Origin: an uncultured Collinsella sp.
Lineage (GTDB): Bacteria > Actinomycetota > Coriobacteriia > Coriobacteriales > Coriobacteriaceae
Length of the DNA: 64,000 bases
Direction: 5' to 3'
Assembly (NCBI GenBank): GCA_900542175.1
Contig: UQNC01000001.1
Span: 1-64,000 of the forward strand
The position numbers and the translations under genes are program-made. Below the pieces are notes generated by a model. That model had not been told where the DNA came from, did no database searches, and was given only the letters and a program-made list of their open reading frames with translations. Below are positions 24,503 to 34,500 of the stretch, in pieces. Within the stretch, counting starts at the first letter, position 1. Each line of letters begins with the position of its first letter.

Positions 24503-25690
24503 GTGCAATACCGTGTTGACCCCAAAAGTGGTAACCGAATATCCGCTCTGGGTCTGGGCTGCATGAGGTTTCCCGGTGCGCCGGGACACCCTGATGCGAA
24601 GACGGCCGATGCCATCATCTCCCGTGCGGTAGAGCAGGGGATTAATTATCTGGATACCGCGTATCTTTATCCCGGTAACGAGGTGTGCGTGGGCGCCTCA
24701 CTTGAGCGCTTGGGGCTGCGTGACCGGGTGTTGCTGGCGACTAAGTTGCCGCACGCTTCGTGCAAGTGCGCAGAGGATTTCGATCGGTTCTTCGACGAGC
24801 AGCTGCGCCGTTTGCGGACTGACCATATCGACTATTACCTTATGCACAACATCACCTCGCCCGCGCAGTGGGAGCGCGTGGTAGCGTTGGGTATCGAGGA
24901 CTGGATTGCGCACCAAAAGGCTGCGGGGCGTATTCGCCAGATAGGTTTTTCGTACCACGGCAGTGCGGCGGACTTCCTCACGATGCTTGACGCGTATGAC
25001 TGGGACTTTTGCCAGATCCAGTACAACTACGCTGGAGAGCGATACCAAGCGGGAACGGCGGGACTCATGGCAGCCGCCGAGCGCGGGCTCGCGGTGTTTG
25101 TGATGGAACCGCTTTTGGGTGGACGCCTGGCGGGCAAACTGCCTCCGCGGGCCCGCGCCGTGCTCGATGACGTACGCGATCCGTACCTGAAGACGCCGGC
25201 TGCTTGGGGCCTTTCGTGGGTGTGGAACCATCCTCAAGTCACGATGCTGCTTTCGGGCATGACCGATACCGCGCAGGTGGACGAGAACGCGGCATTGGCG
25301 GATTGCGCGCTGCCGGATTCGATGACGACAGAGCAGCTCGATACCATCGCGCGTGTGCTGGGAGAGTTTGAAAAATCGAATCGCGTGCCCTGCACGGGAT
25401 GCGGCTACTGCATGCCGTGCCCCAAGGGCATCAATATTCCCGGTTGCTTTGGCGCCTTCAACGCGAGCTACGCACATAGTTGGTTTACGGGGCTGTCTCA
25501 ATACTTTACGGCGAGCGCGGTGCGGACGAACGAGCCCAAGCTGGTGAGCAATTGTGTCAAGTGCGGTAAATGCGCACGTCACTGCCCGCAGCACATCGAT
25601 ATTCCCGAGCGTCTCGACGATGTGCGCCGACGTTTCCAGCCTGGCCCCGTAACGGCCGCGCTTAAAGCCTTTTGCAAAACGCGCTCCTGA
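24503..25690 (+). CDS. Aldo/keto reductase with C-terminal 4Fe-4S ferredoxin domain
   Basis: A protein of about 395 residues. The N-terminal three-quarters are an AKR barrel: LGLGCMRFP, the catalytic Asp/Tyr region NYLDTAYLYPGNE, the Lys in ATKLP, and YYLMHN. The C-terminus has cluster motifs CTGCGYCMPCPKGINIP and CVKCGKCARHCPQHIDIP, enough for one or two [4Fe-4S] clusters. This AKR-ferredoxin type is common in anaerobes and may couple aldehyde or ketone reduction to ferredoxin. The GTG at 24503 follows AAGGGAGG; an in-frame ATG at 24485 lacks a site. Confidence 0.88.
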   Translation: MQYRVDPKSGNRISALGLGCMRFPGAPGHPDAKTADAIISRAVEQGINYLDTAYLYPGNEVCVGASLERLGLRDRVLLATKLPHASCKCAEDFDRFFDEQLRRLRTDHIDYYLMHNITSPAQWERVVALGIEDWIAHQKAAGRIRQIGFSYHGSAADFLTMLDAYDWDFCQIQYNYAGERYQAGTAGLMAAAERGLAVFVMEPLLGGRLAGKLPPRARAVLDDVRDPYLKTPAAWGLSWVWNHPQVTMLLSGMTDTAQVDENAALADCALPDSMTTEQLDTIARVLGEFEKSNRVPCTGCGYCMPCPKGINIPGCFGAFNASYAHSWFTGLSQYFTASAVRTNEPKLVSNCVKCGKCARHCPQHIDIPERLDDVRRRFQPGPVTAALKAFCKTRS

Positions 25691-25768
25691 TGCCCCTTTT
25701 ATAACTTGCGGTGGAATAGTTCCTGTTTGCGGCAGAATAGGGGCCAAACAGGAGCTATTCCACCGCAA
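25689..25768. repeat. Hairpin repeat, copy A
   Basis: A unit starting TGATGCCCCTTTTATAA carries 24-bp arms at 25706-25729 and 25745-25768 with a single wobble mismatch. The first 54 bp recur almost unchanged at 26876-26929. The right arm ends 3 nt before the AAGGGGG ribosome site of the next gene. Confidence 0.9.
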
Positions 25769-25783
25769 CTGAAGGGGGCTGTC

Positions 25784-26803
25784 GTGGGCCATCGGGATTC
25801 ATGTGATGATTTGCGTAAGGTTCGTTGGGGCGTTTTGGGCGCTGGGCGCATTTCGCATCGATTTGCATCGTCGCTCAAGGAGGTGGACGGGGCACGGCTT
25901 GTGGCTGCCGCCGGTCGCACTCCTTCGCATGTTGAGGAGTTTTGCAGGGCGTTTTCGATTGATGCCGCGCACAGTTATGCCACGGCTGACGATAGCGGCG
26001 ATGCGGCTTATGATGCGCTGATTGCCGACCCCGATGTCGACGCAATCTACTTGGCTCTTCCGCATGGCATGCATACGCGTTGGGCCTGTCGGGCGCTGCG
26101 CGCGGGAAAGGCCGTACTGTGCGAAAAGCCGGCCGTTTTGAATGAAGAAGAGGCCCGTGCGATCACCTCCGTTTCCCACGAGTGCGGTGTGCCGTTTATG
26201 GAGGCGATGAAAAATCGGTTTTGTCCGATGCATACTCGCGTGAAGGGCTTGCTTGCGTCGGGCGAGCTCGGCCGTATCGTTTCGATCGAAAGCGTGCAAA
26301 AACTCGATTATGGTGAGTCCCCTTCAAGTTATCTGCTCGATCCGTTGCAGGGTGGCTGTCTATATGACATGGGCTGCTATGCGGTCGGGTGGTTTGAGGA
26401 TCTGCTTGCGGGTGCGTGCGATGTTTCGTCCCGTGAAGTTCGCTGGCGTGACGTATCGGGCGGCCGCGTGGATTGGGCCGATGAGATTCATATGAGTGTC
26501 GGCGGTATACCCATTCATATGGTGTGCGACGGCAAGGCAGCGTATGAAAGCCGCTTAACGATTGCCTGCGAGCGGGGCTCGTTGGAAATCGAGCGCCTCC
26601 ATCGCCCCGAGCTCGCCCATGTGAAGTACTCCGACGGGCGAATGCTCGAAATAAATGCCCCGTTTGAGGTTGATGATTTCTACGGCGAAATCCAGCATGC
26701 GACCCAGCTCATCCGGACGGGGAAACTCGAGAGTCCCGTCATGCCCCTTGCCGCCACACAGCGCTGCGCGCGCATTATCGATGCAATCCGTCTAGCCCTC
26801 TAG
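25784..26803 (+). CDS. Gfo/Idh/MocA-family oxidoreductase (second copy in window)
   Basis: A 339-residue NAD(P)-dependent dehydrogenase. Rossmann start VRWGVLGAGRISHRFA, then IYLALPHGMHTRWA and the signature VLCEKPAVLNEEEA. The substrate domain has FMEAMKNRF and GGCLYDMGCYAVG. It is closer to the dihydrodiol dehydrogenase type of this superfamily than the gene at 17269. GTG start 25784 follows AAGGGGG by 5 nt. The leader contains hairpin repeat copy A, so transcription must start upstream of it or within it. Confidence 0.88.
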   Translation: MGHRDSCDDLRKVRWGVLGAGRISHRFASSLKEVDGARLVAAAGRTPSHVEEFCRAFSIDAAHSYATADDSGDAAYDALIADPDVDAIYLALPHGMHTRWACRALRAGKAVLCEKPAVLNEEEARAITSVSHECGVPFMEAMKNRFCPMHTRVKGLLASGELGRIVSIESVQKLDYGESPSSYLLDPLQGGCLYDMGCYAVGWFEDLLAGACDVSSREVRWRDVSGGRVDWADEIHMSVGGIPIHMVCDGKAAYESRLTIACERGSLEIERLHRPELAHVKYSDGRMLEINAPFEVDDFYGEIQHATQLIRTGKLESPVMPLAATQRCARIIDAIRLAL

Positions 26804-26875
26804 GACTTGGCGCTGACGCATAGGGGATTATGACGCTGGCGCCCGTAGCCGTAGTGCTTGGCGGCCCGCATCTCT

Positions 26876-26955
26876 GATGCCCCTTTTATAAGTTGCGGTG
26901 GAATAGTTCCTGTTTGCGGCAGAATAGGGCATCGACAGGAGCTATTTCACCGCAA
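26876..26955. repeat. Hairpin repeat, copy B
   Basis: Second copy of the unit at 25689, with arms 26893-26913 and 26935-26955 (21 bp, one or two mismatches). It lies directly upstream of the endonuclease IV ribosome site. Confidence 0.9.
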
Positions 26956-26975
26956 CTGATGAGAGGGAGCTGGAG

Positions 26976-27842
26976 ATGCTGACGATTGGGTGTCATCTTT
27001 CGACGACGAAGGGCTATCGGGCAATGGGGGAGACGGCGCTATCCATTGGCGCCAACACCTTTGCATTCTTTACGCGCAACCCGCGCGGCGGCAAGGCGAA
27101 AGACCTTGACATGGATGACGTGGCGGCCCTGCGCAAGCATATGGAACAGAACGATTTTGGTCCACTTGTGGCTCATGCCCCGTATACCTACAACCCTTGC
27201 TCGGCCAAAGAGCGGGCGCGTGAGTTTGCCTTGGAGGCAATGGCCGAGGACTTGCAGCGTCTGGAAGCACTGCCCGGCAACTACTACAACTTCCATCCCG
27301 GCGCGCATATGGGACAGGGCTCCGACGCCGGCATTCAGATGATTGTCGACACCCTGTGCCAAGTGATGTTTGAGGGCCAGCAGACGACGGTGCTGCTCGA
27401 GACCATGGCCGGCAAGGGCACCGAGGTGGGCCGCAGTTTTGAAGAGCTGGCACGCATTATCGAGGGCGTAGTCGCAAGGCGTCCCGAGCTGACGGATAAG
27501 CTGGGCGTCTGTCTTGATACCTGCCATGTGAGCGATGGCGGCTACGACATCATTCACGATCTTGACGGCGTGCTCGACGAGTTCGATCGCGTGGTGGGTA
27601 TCGACCGCTTGCGTGCCGTACACATCAACGATTCCAAAAACCCAACCGGCGCCCATAAGGACCGCCACGAGCGCATTGGCAAGGGCTACCTTGGTAGCGA
27701 AAATCTCGGCGGCGGTATGCAGGTTATGCAGAATATTGTATCGAATAGCCACCTGCGCGCATTGCCATTCATTTTGGAGACGCCGAATGAACTTGCAGGG
27801 TATGCAGCAGAAATTACCCTGTTACGCTCATTGGAGCAGTAA
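26976..27842 (+). CDS. nfo: Endonuclease IV (deoxyribonuclease IV)
   Basis: A 288-residue AP endonuclease of base excision repair. The TIM-barrel trinuclear zinc site is shown by HLSTTKGY, AHAPYTYN, NFHPGAH, LLETMAGKG, LDTCHVSDGGYD, VHINDSKNPTGAHKDRHE and the final LETPNE. All expected His/Asp/Glu ligands are present. The start ATG at 26976 has GAGGGAG upstream. Confidence 0.95.
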   Translation: MLTIGCHLSTTKGYRAMGETALSIGANTFAFFTRNPRGGKAKDLDMDDVAALRKHMEQNDFGPLVAHAPYTYNPCSAKERAREFALEAMAEDLQRLEALPGNYYNFHPGAHMGQGSDAGIQMIVDTLCQVMFEGQQTTVLLETMAGKGTEVGRSFEELARIIEGVVARRPELTDKLGVCLDTCHVSDGGYDIIHDLDGVLDEFDRVVGIDRLRAVHINDSKNPTGAHKDRHERIGKGYLGSENLGGGMQVMQNIVSNSHLRALPFILETPNELAGYAAEITLLRSLEQ

Positions 27843-27989
27843 TGACTGTCGCAAAGTAGAGTGCTTCATTCACGTTATAGGTTTGTTTCAATCAGTTTTC
27901 TAATTGCAGATTTGCAATTACGGGTGCATAATAGCCAACAGTTTTTGCAGACCTCTGAATTAAACGAGGTCACCGGAAGGAGACTGATT

Positions 27990-28850
27990 ATGAAGCTGAA
28001 GAAGCTTGGCGCGTTTGCCGCCACGGGTGCTATGGCGCTCGCCCTTGCTCTGACGGGCTGCGGCTCGTCCAACGCCACCTCTGGTTCCGATGCCGGTTCC
28101 AGCAGCTCTGACGATGCAAAGGTCGAGAAGGTCGACGGATCCAAGGAGTACGCGCTGGTCAAGGACGGCACGCTCACCGTCGGTACTTCTGCCGAGTACG
28201 CGCCGTTTGAGTACAAGGACGACAACGGCGATTATCAGGGCTTTGACCTGGAGCTCATTAAGGCTATCGGTGACAAGCTGGGCCTGGATGTCGAGTACGT
28301 GAACAACGATTTCGATACGCTGGTTCCCGGTGTCGCCTCGGGCGCCAAGTACGATGTTGCCATCGCTGCTATCACCGATACCCCCGAGCGTGAGAAGGAG
28401 GTCGCGTTCTCCGATTCGTACTACATGGACGATCAGGCTATCGTGACCAAGGTCGACAACGCCGATATCACGGCCGACAACTACAGCGAGAAGCTCAACA
28501 ACGCCGACGCTACGATTATCGTCCAGTCCGGTTCTACCGCCGAGGCCTTTGCCCAGGAGAACTTCCCCAAGGCTAAGATCGTCCCCTACAAGGACGCCAC
28601 CGAGTGCTTCAGCGCCCTGCAGTCCGATAAGGGTGACGCCGTGGTGACCAACCGCTCCGTCGCCAGCCAGCTGACCGCCGAGCAGTTCAACACCTGCCAG
28701 ACCATCAAGCAGATCAGCACCGGCGAGGAGTACGCCATCGCCATCAACCAGGGCAACACCAAGCTCAAGGACGACATCAACCAGGCCATCAAGGACCTGA
28801 CCGATGACGGTACCGTTGATGCCCTCATGGCTAAGTACAACATCAAGTAA
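27990..28850 (+). CDS. Amino acid ABC transporter substrate-binding lipoprotein
   Basis: A 286-residue polar amino acid binding protein (SBP family 3). A lipoprotein signal peptide ends in ALALTGCGSS with the lipobox Cys near residue 22. A Ser/Asp-rich tether leads into the two-lobed domain (LTVGTSAEYAPFEYKDDNG, YQGFDLELIKAIG, YDVAIAAITDTPEREKEVAFSDSY). The specificity could be Gln, Cys, Arg or another amino acid. RBS GGAAGGA. It heads an operon with permease and ATPase, separated from the permease by a terminator-like hairpin. Confidence 0.93.
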   Translation: MKLKKLGAFAATGAMALALALTGCGSSNATSGSDAGSSSSDDAKVEKVDGSKEYALVKDGTLTVGTSAEYAPFEYKDDNGDYQGFDLELIKAIGDKLGLDVEYVNNDFDTLVPGVASGAKYDVAIAAITDTPEREKEVAFSDSYYMDDQAIVTKVDNADITADNYSEKLNNADATIIVQSGSTAEAFAQENFPKAKIVPYKDATECFSALQSDKGDAVVTNRSVASQLTAEQFNTCQTIKQISTGEEYAIAINQGNTKLKDDINQAIKDLTDDGTVDALMAKYNIK

Positions 28851-28871
28851 AATTACTACTTGATGAAGCAC

Positions 28872-28903
28872 GGGCCCTTTCCGTTTTCGCGGAGAGGGCC
28901 TTT
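28872..28903 (+). terminator. Internal attenuator/terminator of the ABC operon
   Basis: GGGCCCTTTCCG/CGGAGAGGGCC stem with TTTTCG loop and a short T tract, between binding protein and permease. It would leave more mRNA for the binding protein than for the membrane parts. Confidence 0.6.
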
Positions 28904-28965
28904 GCGCTTATGGAACGGATTCCGTTCGCCTTGTTTTGTCGGTAACTTATACGTTAGGAGCCACC

Positions 28966-30318
28966 TTGTCTCGACTGAATAAAGGGGCCATAGGTCAGCT
29001 TGCTTCGCTGCTCCAAAGACTAGCCTGCGTCCTTTCCGTGGCGCTCGCGCTGGCGTGCGCGGGGGCCTTCGTGCCTTCGACGGCGCAGGCGCTTGAGACT
29101 GCAAAGATCACTGCACGTCCCAACACTGGATCGGGTAGCGACGTGGTCGGCGGCACCGAGACGCGCATTACTTGGGAGGTCCAGGCCGATGCCGACGAAG
29201 AACTGAGCGGCCTTTCGCTCAAGTTTGCCGACGGTACGACGTTTGGTGCCGATGACACGCGCCTGACGATGCTTTCCGGCGACGACCTGATGGATCGCAC
29301 GCCCATGAAGCCCACGTGCAAGGTAGACGGGCAGACGCTCAAGATTGACTTTGGCGAGACGGCACCTGCCGGCGGTTATTTCCGCGTCGAGGTCTATGGC
29401 GTGACGTTCCCCGTCGAGGGCGGCGATGAGGCCTTTAGCGGCACCTATACGCTCGCCGACGGCTCGACCAAGAAGATCTCCAAGATTCCTTCCGTTGAGA
29501 TTAAGGGCGTCACGGCGTTTGATAACTTCTTGGCCGACCTTAAGGAACAGCCCTGGGTTGAGGCTTGGAATTCCAATATGTTCCTGCGTCTGTTCTTAAA
29601 CCCGGTCATTTTGGTCCAGAGCCTGCCGATCGTCTTTAAGGGCTTCCTCATGTCGCTCTCGATCGTGCTTGTGGCATTTCCGCTGGCAATTCCCTTTGGT
29701 TTTGCGCTGTCGCTCATGCGCATCTCCAAGTCGCGCATTCTGCGTTGCCTTGCTGGCATCTATGTGAACATCATTCGTGGCACGCCTGCGTTCCTGCAGA
29801 TCTACATTGCGTTCTTTGGCCTGCCGCTGGCTGGCGTCAAGGTGGATGACTACGTTCTGGGCGTGATCGTCATGGCCATGAACTCGTCCGCGTATCTGTG
29901 CGAGATCTTCCGCGCCGGTATCCAGTCGATCCCCAAGGGTCAAAACGAGGCCGCGCGCTCGCTGGGCATGAATGCCTTCCAGACATTGCTCTACGTTATG
30001 ATCCCGCAGACGTTCCGCAATGTCCTGCCTACACTGACCAGTGAGTTTATCCTGCTCTACAAGGATACGTCGCTGCTTGCCGCCGTGGGTGTGGTCGAGA
30101 TCGTCATGAACGCGCGTACGATTGTCGCCACGACGGGCTCCATTACCCCGTACGTGGTTGCCGCCCTGTTCTATCTGGTCATCACGTTGCCGCTTGCTCG
30201 TTTGGTGAGCGGTCTCGAGGCGAGACTGCTGGGTACGGCCGAGGCCAAGAAGAAGCATCCTGCCAAGAGCGCCGGGCAGGTTGTCGCTACGCCCGCCGAT
30301 CACATTGCCGGTCTATAA
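28966..30318 (+). CDS. Amino acid ABC permease with N-terminal extracytoplasmic domain
   Basis: A 450-residue protein. Residues 1-45 look like a signal/TM segment (LACVLSVALALACAGAF ... AQA). Residues 45-190 form a predicted beta-rich extracellular domain (ITWEVQADADEELSGLSL, YFRVEVYGVTFPVEGG). Residues 215-430 are a HisM/GlnP-type permease with the EAA loop QNEAARSLGMNAFQTLLYV. Typical family members lack the outer domain. The start is TTG at 28966, which follows TTAGGAG by 5 nt. The ATPase gene begins 12 nt downstream. Confidence 0.9.
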   Translation: MSRLNKGAIGQLASLLQRLACVLSVALALACAGAFVPSTAQALETAKITARPNTGSGSDVVGGTETRITWEVQADADEELSGLSLKFADGTTFGADDTRLTMLSGDDLMDRTPMKPTCKVDGQTLKIDFGETAPAGGYFRVEVYGVTFPVEGGDEAFSGTYTLADGSTKKISKIPSVEIKGVTAFDNFLADLKEQPWVEAWNSNMFLRLFLNPVILVQSLPIVFKGFLMSLSIVLVAFPLAIPFGFALSLMRISKSRILRCLAGIYVNIIRGTPAFLQIYIAFFGLPLAGVKVDDYVLGVIVMAMNSSAYLCEIFRAGIQSIPKGQNEAARSLGMNAFQTLLYVMIPQTFRNVLPTLTSEFILLYKDTSLLAAVGVVEIVMNARTIVATTGSITPYVVAALFYLVITLPLARLVSGLEARLLGTAEAKKKHPAKSAGQVVATPADHIAGL

Positions 30319-30330
30319 GGAGGTCCTGTT

Positions 30331-31080
30331 ATGAGCGAAACGAATTCCAACGAGGTCGTCGTCAGCATTAAGAACCTCCAGAAATCCTTTGGCGACAATG
30401 TAGTCCTGCGCGATATCGATCTGGATGTGCACAGGGGCGAGGTCGTCGTAGTCCTGGGTCCTTCGGGATCAGGTAAGTCGACGATGCTGCGCTGCATCAA
30501 CCGCCTTGAAGAGCCTACGAGTGGCTCCATCATGGTGGAAGGCGTGGATGTGTGCGCCAAGGGCGTCGACTTAAATAAGGTACGCACGCATCTTGGCATG
30601 GTGTTTCAGCAGTTCAACCTGTTCCCGCACCTGTCGGTCAAAAAGAACGTCATGCTTGCCCAACAAAAGGTGCTCAAGCGCAGCAAGGAAGAAGCCGAGA
30701 AAATAGCCCTCGAGGAACTCACCAAGGTTGGCCTGGCCGAGCGCATCGACTTTATGCCGAGCCAGCTTTCGGGTGGCCAGCAGCAGCGCGTCGCCATTGC
30801 CCGCGCTTTGTCGATGAACCCGCACGTTATGCTTTTTGACGAGGCCACGTCGGCGCTTGATCCCGAGCTCGTTCGCGACGTTTTGGGTGTTATGCGTGAT
30901 TTGGCGCGCGACGGCATGACCATGATCGTCGTGACGCACGAGATGGGCTTTGCCCGCGACGTCGCCGACCGCGTGGTCTTTATGGACGGCGGCGTTATCG
31001 TGGAGGAGGGCTCGCCGAGCGAGGTCTTTGACCATCCCAAGAGCGAGCGCACCAAGGCGTTCTTGGGCAACATTTCCTAG
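30331..31080 (+). CDS. Amino acid ABC transporter ATP-binding protein (GlnQ-like)
   Basis: A 249-residue ATPase that powers the permease encoded just upstream. Walker [11 protein letters not shown]-loop [11 protein letters not shown], signature LSGGQQQR, Walker [13 protein letters not shown] and the H-loop VTHEMGF are intact. The start is 12 nt after the permease stop with GGAGG. It is the last gene of the operon; a terminator follows. Confidence 0.95.
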   Translation: MSETNSNEVVVSIKNLQKSFGDNVVLRDIDLDVHRGEVVVVLGPSGSGKSTMLRCINRLEEPTSGSIMVEGVDVCAKGVDLNKVRTHLGMVFQQFNLFPHLSVKKNVMLAQQKVLKRSKEEAEKIALEELTKVGLAERIDFMPSQLSGGQQQRVAIARALSMNPHVMLFDEATSALDPELVRDVLGVMRDLARDGMTMIVVTHEMGFARDVADRVVFMDGGVIVEEGSPSEVFDHPKSERTKAFLGNIS

Positions 31081-31112
31081 ATTGCATTGATATTTGAGCA
31101 TAGTTTGAGTTG

Positions 31113-31150
31113 ACGGGCCAAGGCGTTGCTGCCGCGGCCCGTTTTGTATT
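31113..31150 (+). terminator. Terminator of the ABC operon
   Basis: ACGGGCC/GGCCCGT stem followed by TTTTGTATTTTGG. Confidence 0.75.
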
Positions 31151-31277
31151 TTGGTAAAAGTCAGCCGTTACCCCCCAGTGGACGCTTAAGACGCATGTTT
31201 GGTGAATTCTGTGGACGCGGTACGGGGCGCGTGTCAACCATGCGGCCTTTCATACAATTGCATGTTGTTTGAAAAGA

Positions 31278-31395
31278 AGCCGGACCGTGGGTGCGCTTGG
31301 CGCATAAAAGGGAACTGGGTGGGAATCCCAGACAAGGCGGTTACTGTGTGCGGGGATGTTGTCTTCGCGAGTCAGATTACTTGCCCACGGTCTTC
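31278..31395 (+). promoter_or_regulatory. Cobalamin (B12) riboswitch
   Basis: The closing stem pairs GACCGTGGG (31283-31291) with CCCACGGTC (31384-31392). Between them lie the conserved ATAAAAGGGAA, a small CTGGG/CCCAG hairpin, GGCGGTTACTGTG, and the B12-box form GTCAGATTACTTGCCC. These are the hallmarks of the adenosylcobalamin/aquocobalamin riboswitch class. About 200 nt of leader follow, with short hairpins (CCCGC/GCGGG near 31470) but no clear terminator. Control may therefore be at translation or via a structure I cannot fold by eye. Confidence 0.88.
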
Positions 31396-31597
31396 TCGTG
31401 TCGAGGGTCTTTTGGAAGCCGCTGGATTCCGGTGAACAAGAGATGACATCATATATTGCTCCTATGCGTCCCGCCTGTTGTGCGGGCCATTGTTGTGTGC
31501 TGTCAGGTGCGGGCGCCCCGCTGTGTCTCGTTTCCCTTTACATGATCGGCCTCGATTCTTGTTGAGGTAATGATCTTCCAAATCAAGGGGGAGTGGG

Positions 31598-34500
31598 ATG
31601 CTCAAAAACATCCGAACTGTTGCGAGGAAATTCCTCGTGGTGTTCATGGCGTTTATCTTTGCCAGCTCGAGCACCGGAATGACTGCATTTGCCGAGGAGG
31701 TGGGTGCGGGCGTAGCCGTGATGGCTGATCAGGTTGCCGCGGCGACCGATGCTGAGCAGGGTGCATCGAGCGAAGATGAACCTTCTGCCGATGCTGAAAT
31801 CGGCGTGTCCGATGACGGCGACAGCGCACAGGAGCAAGAAGGCTCCGATACTGCCGTGCAGTCCGTTGTGTCCAACGGGGAGAATTCGGCCGCGCAGGCC
31901 GAAGTGGTCGGAGCTTCTACTGGGATAGCGCGCTCGGGCGAGACGGTTGTCGTCAACGACGCGGTCGATATGCCTTCGACCATCGAAGCCGGCGCTACCG
32001 TAAAACTCGGTGCGAACATTTCGATGGGTGCCGACCAGCAGATTGAGACCGTTGCCGGCGTGTTGGACGGTCAGGGTCATACCGTCACCATTAGCGGCAA
32101 GGCCGTCGCGAACAACGTAACGGGAACTATCCAGAACCTAGGCGTGACGGGCTCCGTCTCGAATAGCGATAATGTGGGCTCCATCGCCATGACGCTTTCC
32201 GGTACCGTTCAGATGTGCTGGTCCACGGCGAGCGTGAACCTGAGCGGTTGGATGGGCTATGCCGGCGGCCTGGTCGGCGGCATGGCGTCCGGCAAGATCG
32301 TCAATTCCTATTTTGCCGGTTCGGGCGTCGAGATGAATGGCGGGCTGGTGGGCGAGGCCCGGGCTGGCTCGCTTTCGAATTGCCTCTATACCGTAGGTTT
32401 TTCGCCTGCCGAGATGAACTATAGGGGCTTTGATAAGGGTAATGCTGCGAAAGCCTCTGACCTTTACCTTTCGTCTGCCGAATCTCTTATCGTGCTCAAT
32501 GCCAATGCGCCGGCGACCGGGTTTACCTGGACGTCCAACGGCGGCCTGCCGATCTTGACGAGTGGATCTGCTCCCGTTGTCGTTAACAAGGATGCGCTCG
32601 CCGCTGCCATCGAGTCTGTCGAGGCGCTCAAGGAGTCCGACTATACATCCGATTCGTGGTCTGCCCTAGCCTCTGCCCTTGCGGACGCAAAGGCCGTAAA
32701 CGACAATGCCGATGCCTCCCAGTCCGATGTAAATGCGGCGGTCAAGGCACTCAATGCGGCTAAGGATGCCCTCGAGAAGAAGAAGCCGACGGCCCCCGTC
32801 GCCCAGCCCGAGAGCGTCAAGCACATTAAATCGCAGGACGACTTCATTTCTATGAACGTCAAGGACGCGAACAACTACTATGTGCTCGACAACGATATCG
32901 TGATTGATGATGAGTATTTCTTTGGTCCTTCGGGTGAGCTCAACTGCACGTTTGACGGCCAGGGCCACACCATTACCTTCAACAATGGCGGTGGCGTCAA
33001 GTCGCTCTTCGCGAGCGTCGGCTCCATCGGCGTTGTCCAAAACGTCTCTTTTGCCGGCGAGCTTAAGAAAGCGGTTGACGGCAAATCGTTCGGTCCGCTC
33101 GGCAACCAGATTAGGGGCGCCGTTCTCAACTGCTCCACGTCTGTTACGGGCAAGGGCGTTGTGGGCTTTGGCCGTACGCTCGAAGGCGGCGTAATTTCTA
33201 ACTGCGTGTCTACCGCTGCAGCGACCGGCGGCGTGCTCTTTGCGAGTTATGGCTCCGGTCAGCTCGTCAATACGTACTGGCAGGAAGGCCTTACCAACAA
33301 GGCTCAGTTCCCCGCGAGGGCGCTCGTCAACTCCTATGCTGTCGATGCCGACGACATGAAGACGGCGACCTTTGTCGAAAACCTTAACGTCAACCGTGGC
33401 GAAAACGGTAGCGCATGGGGCATGGGAGCCGATGGCTTGCCGTATTTTGGTGAGGACCAGGACTACGAATCGCCCGAGAGCCCTGCCGCAAACAATAAAT
33501 ACGAGGTGACGTTTACATCTGCGCGCACCGGCAGGACCGTGACTGCCGCCGATGGCATGCTCTACCCGTCTCCCGACGATGTCGTGGTGGGCGAGAACGG
33601 TGCCGCCTGCGTCTCGGGCACGCTTGCGCTCAAGGGTTTGTCTAAGGGTGCTAAGGTGACTTGGGGCACTCCGGACGCTAACAGAGGAGATATCGCCGTT
33701 AACGAGGAAACGGGCCTGCTGCACGTATACAACGATGCCGTGGGTACGGTGACCGCTACGCTTCATAAGGATGACGGCACCACCGAGAACGTTGCGACCG
33801 TCGTGGTGAAGGCGATCTCCAAGTCTATTGATGATTTCCAGATTTGGTACAACGGCGAAAACGTGACGGGCGGCACTATTGCGGTTACGGGCTCCGAGGT
33901 CAAGAACCTCGAGATCCGTGTTCATTACGCCGACGCCGCTGAGGGCGAGTACACCCCTGTTTCCTATACGCGTTTTCGCTTTGCGGGTACGCCTTCGAAC
34001 GTGCTCTATTCCAATCCCGGATCGGCATGCTTCTACTTTAAGCAGGCGGGCGAGGCCACGATTTCGGTCTCCTCGCGAACGAACGTCGACCTTGCCGATA
34101 AGAGCGTAAAGGTTACCTCGACCTATGTGCCGGCGACGAGCATTTCGCTTGGCTACAACGAGGACGGCAAGACTGTTTATCTGCATGGCCGTAATCCGCT
34201 TGCCAAGGGTGCTTTCCTGACCGACAAGGCTGCACCGGTTGTGGGCCCGGAGTATGCGAGTGACCGTGCAAACTACACGGTCACCTCGAGCGATAGTGCA
34301 GTCGCCGAGTACACTACAAGCGGCGATATTGGATTTACGCCGTATAAGGCCGGCAAGACGACATTCGAGGCGACGGTCGAAAACCAGGACGGCAGCGTTA
34401 TCTCCTCGGGCAAGCGAGAGGTTACCTACGCTTACCGAAACCCGCTGAAATCGGTGACCATCGCAAATGCTCCCGCGTCCATTAAGGCCGGCAAGACGGT

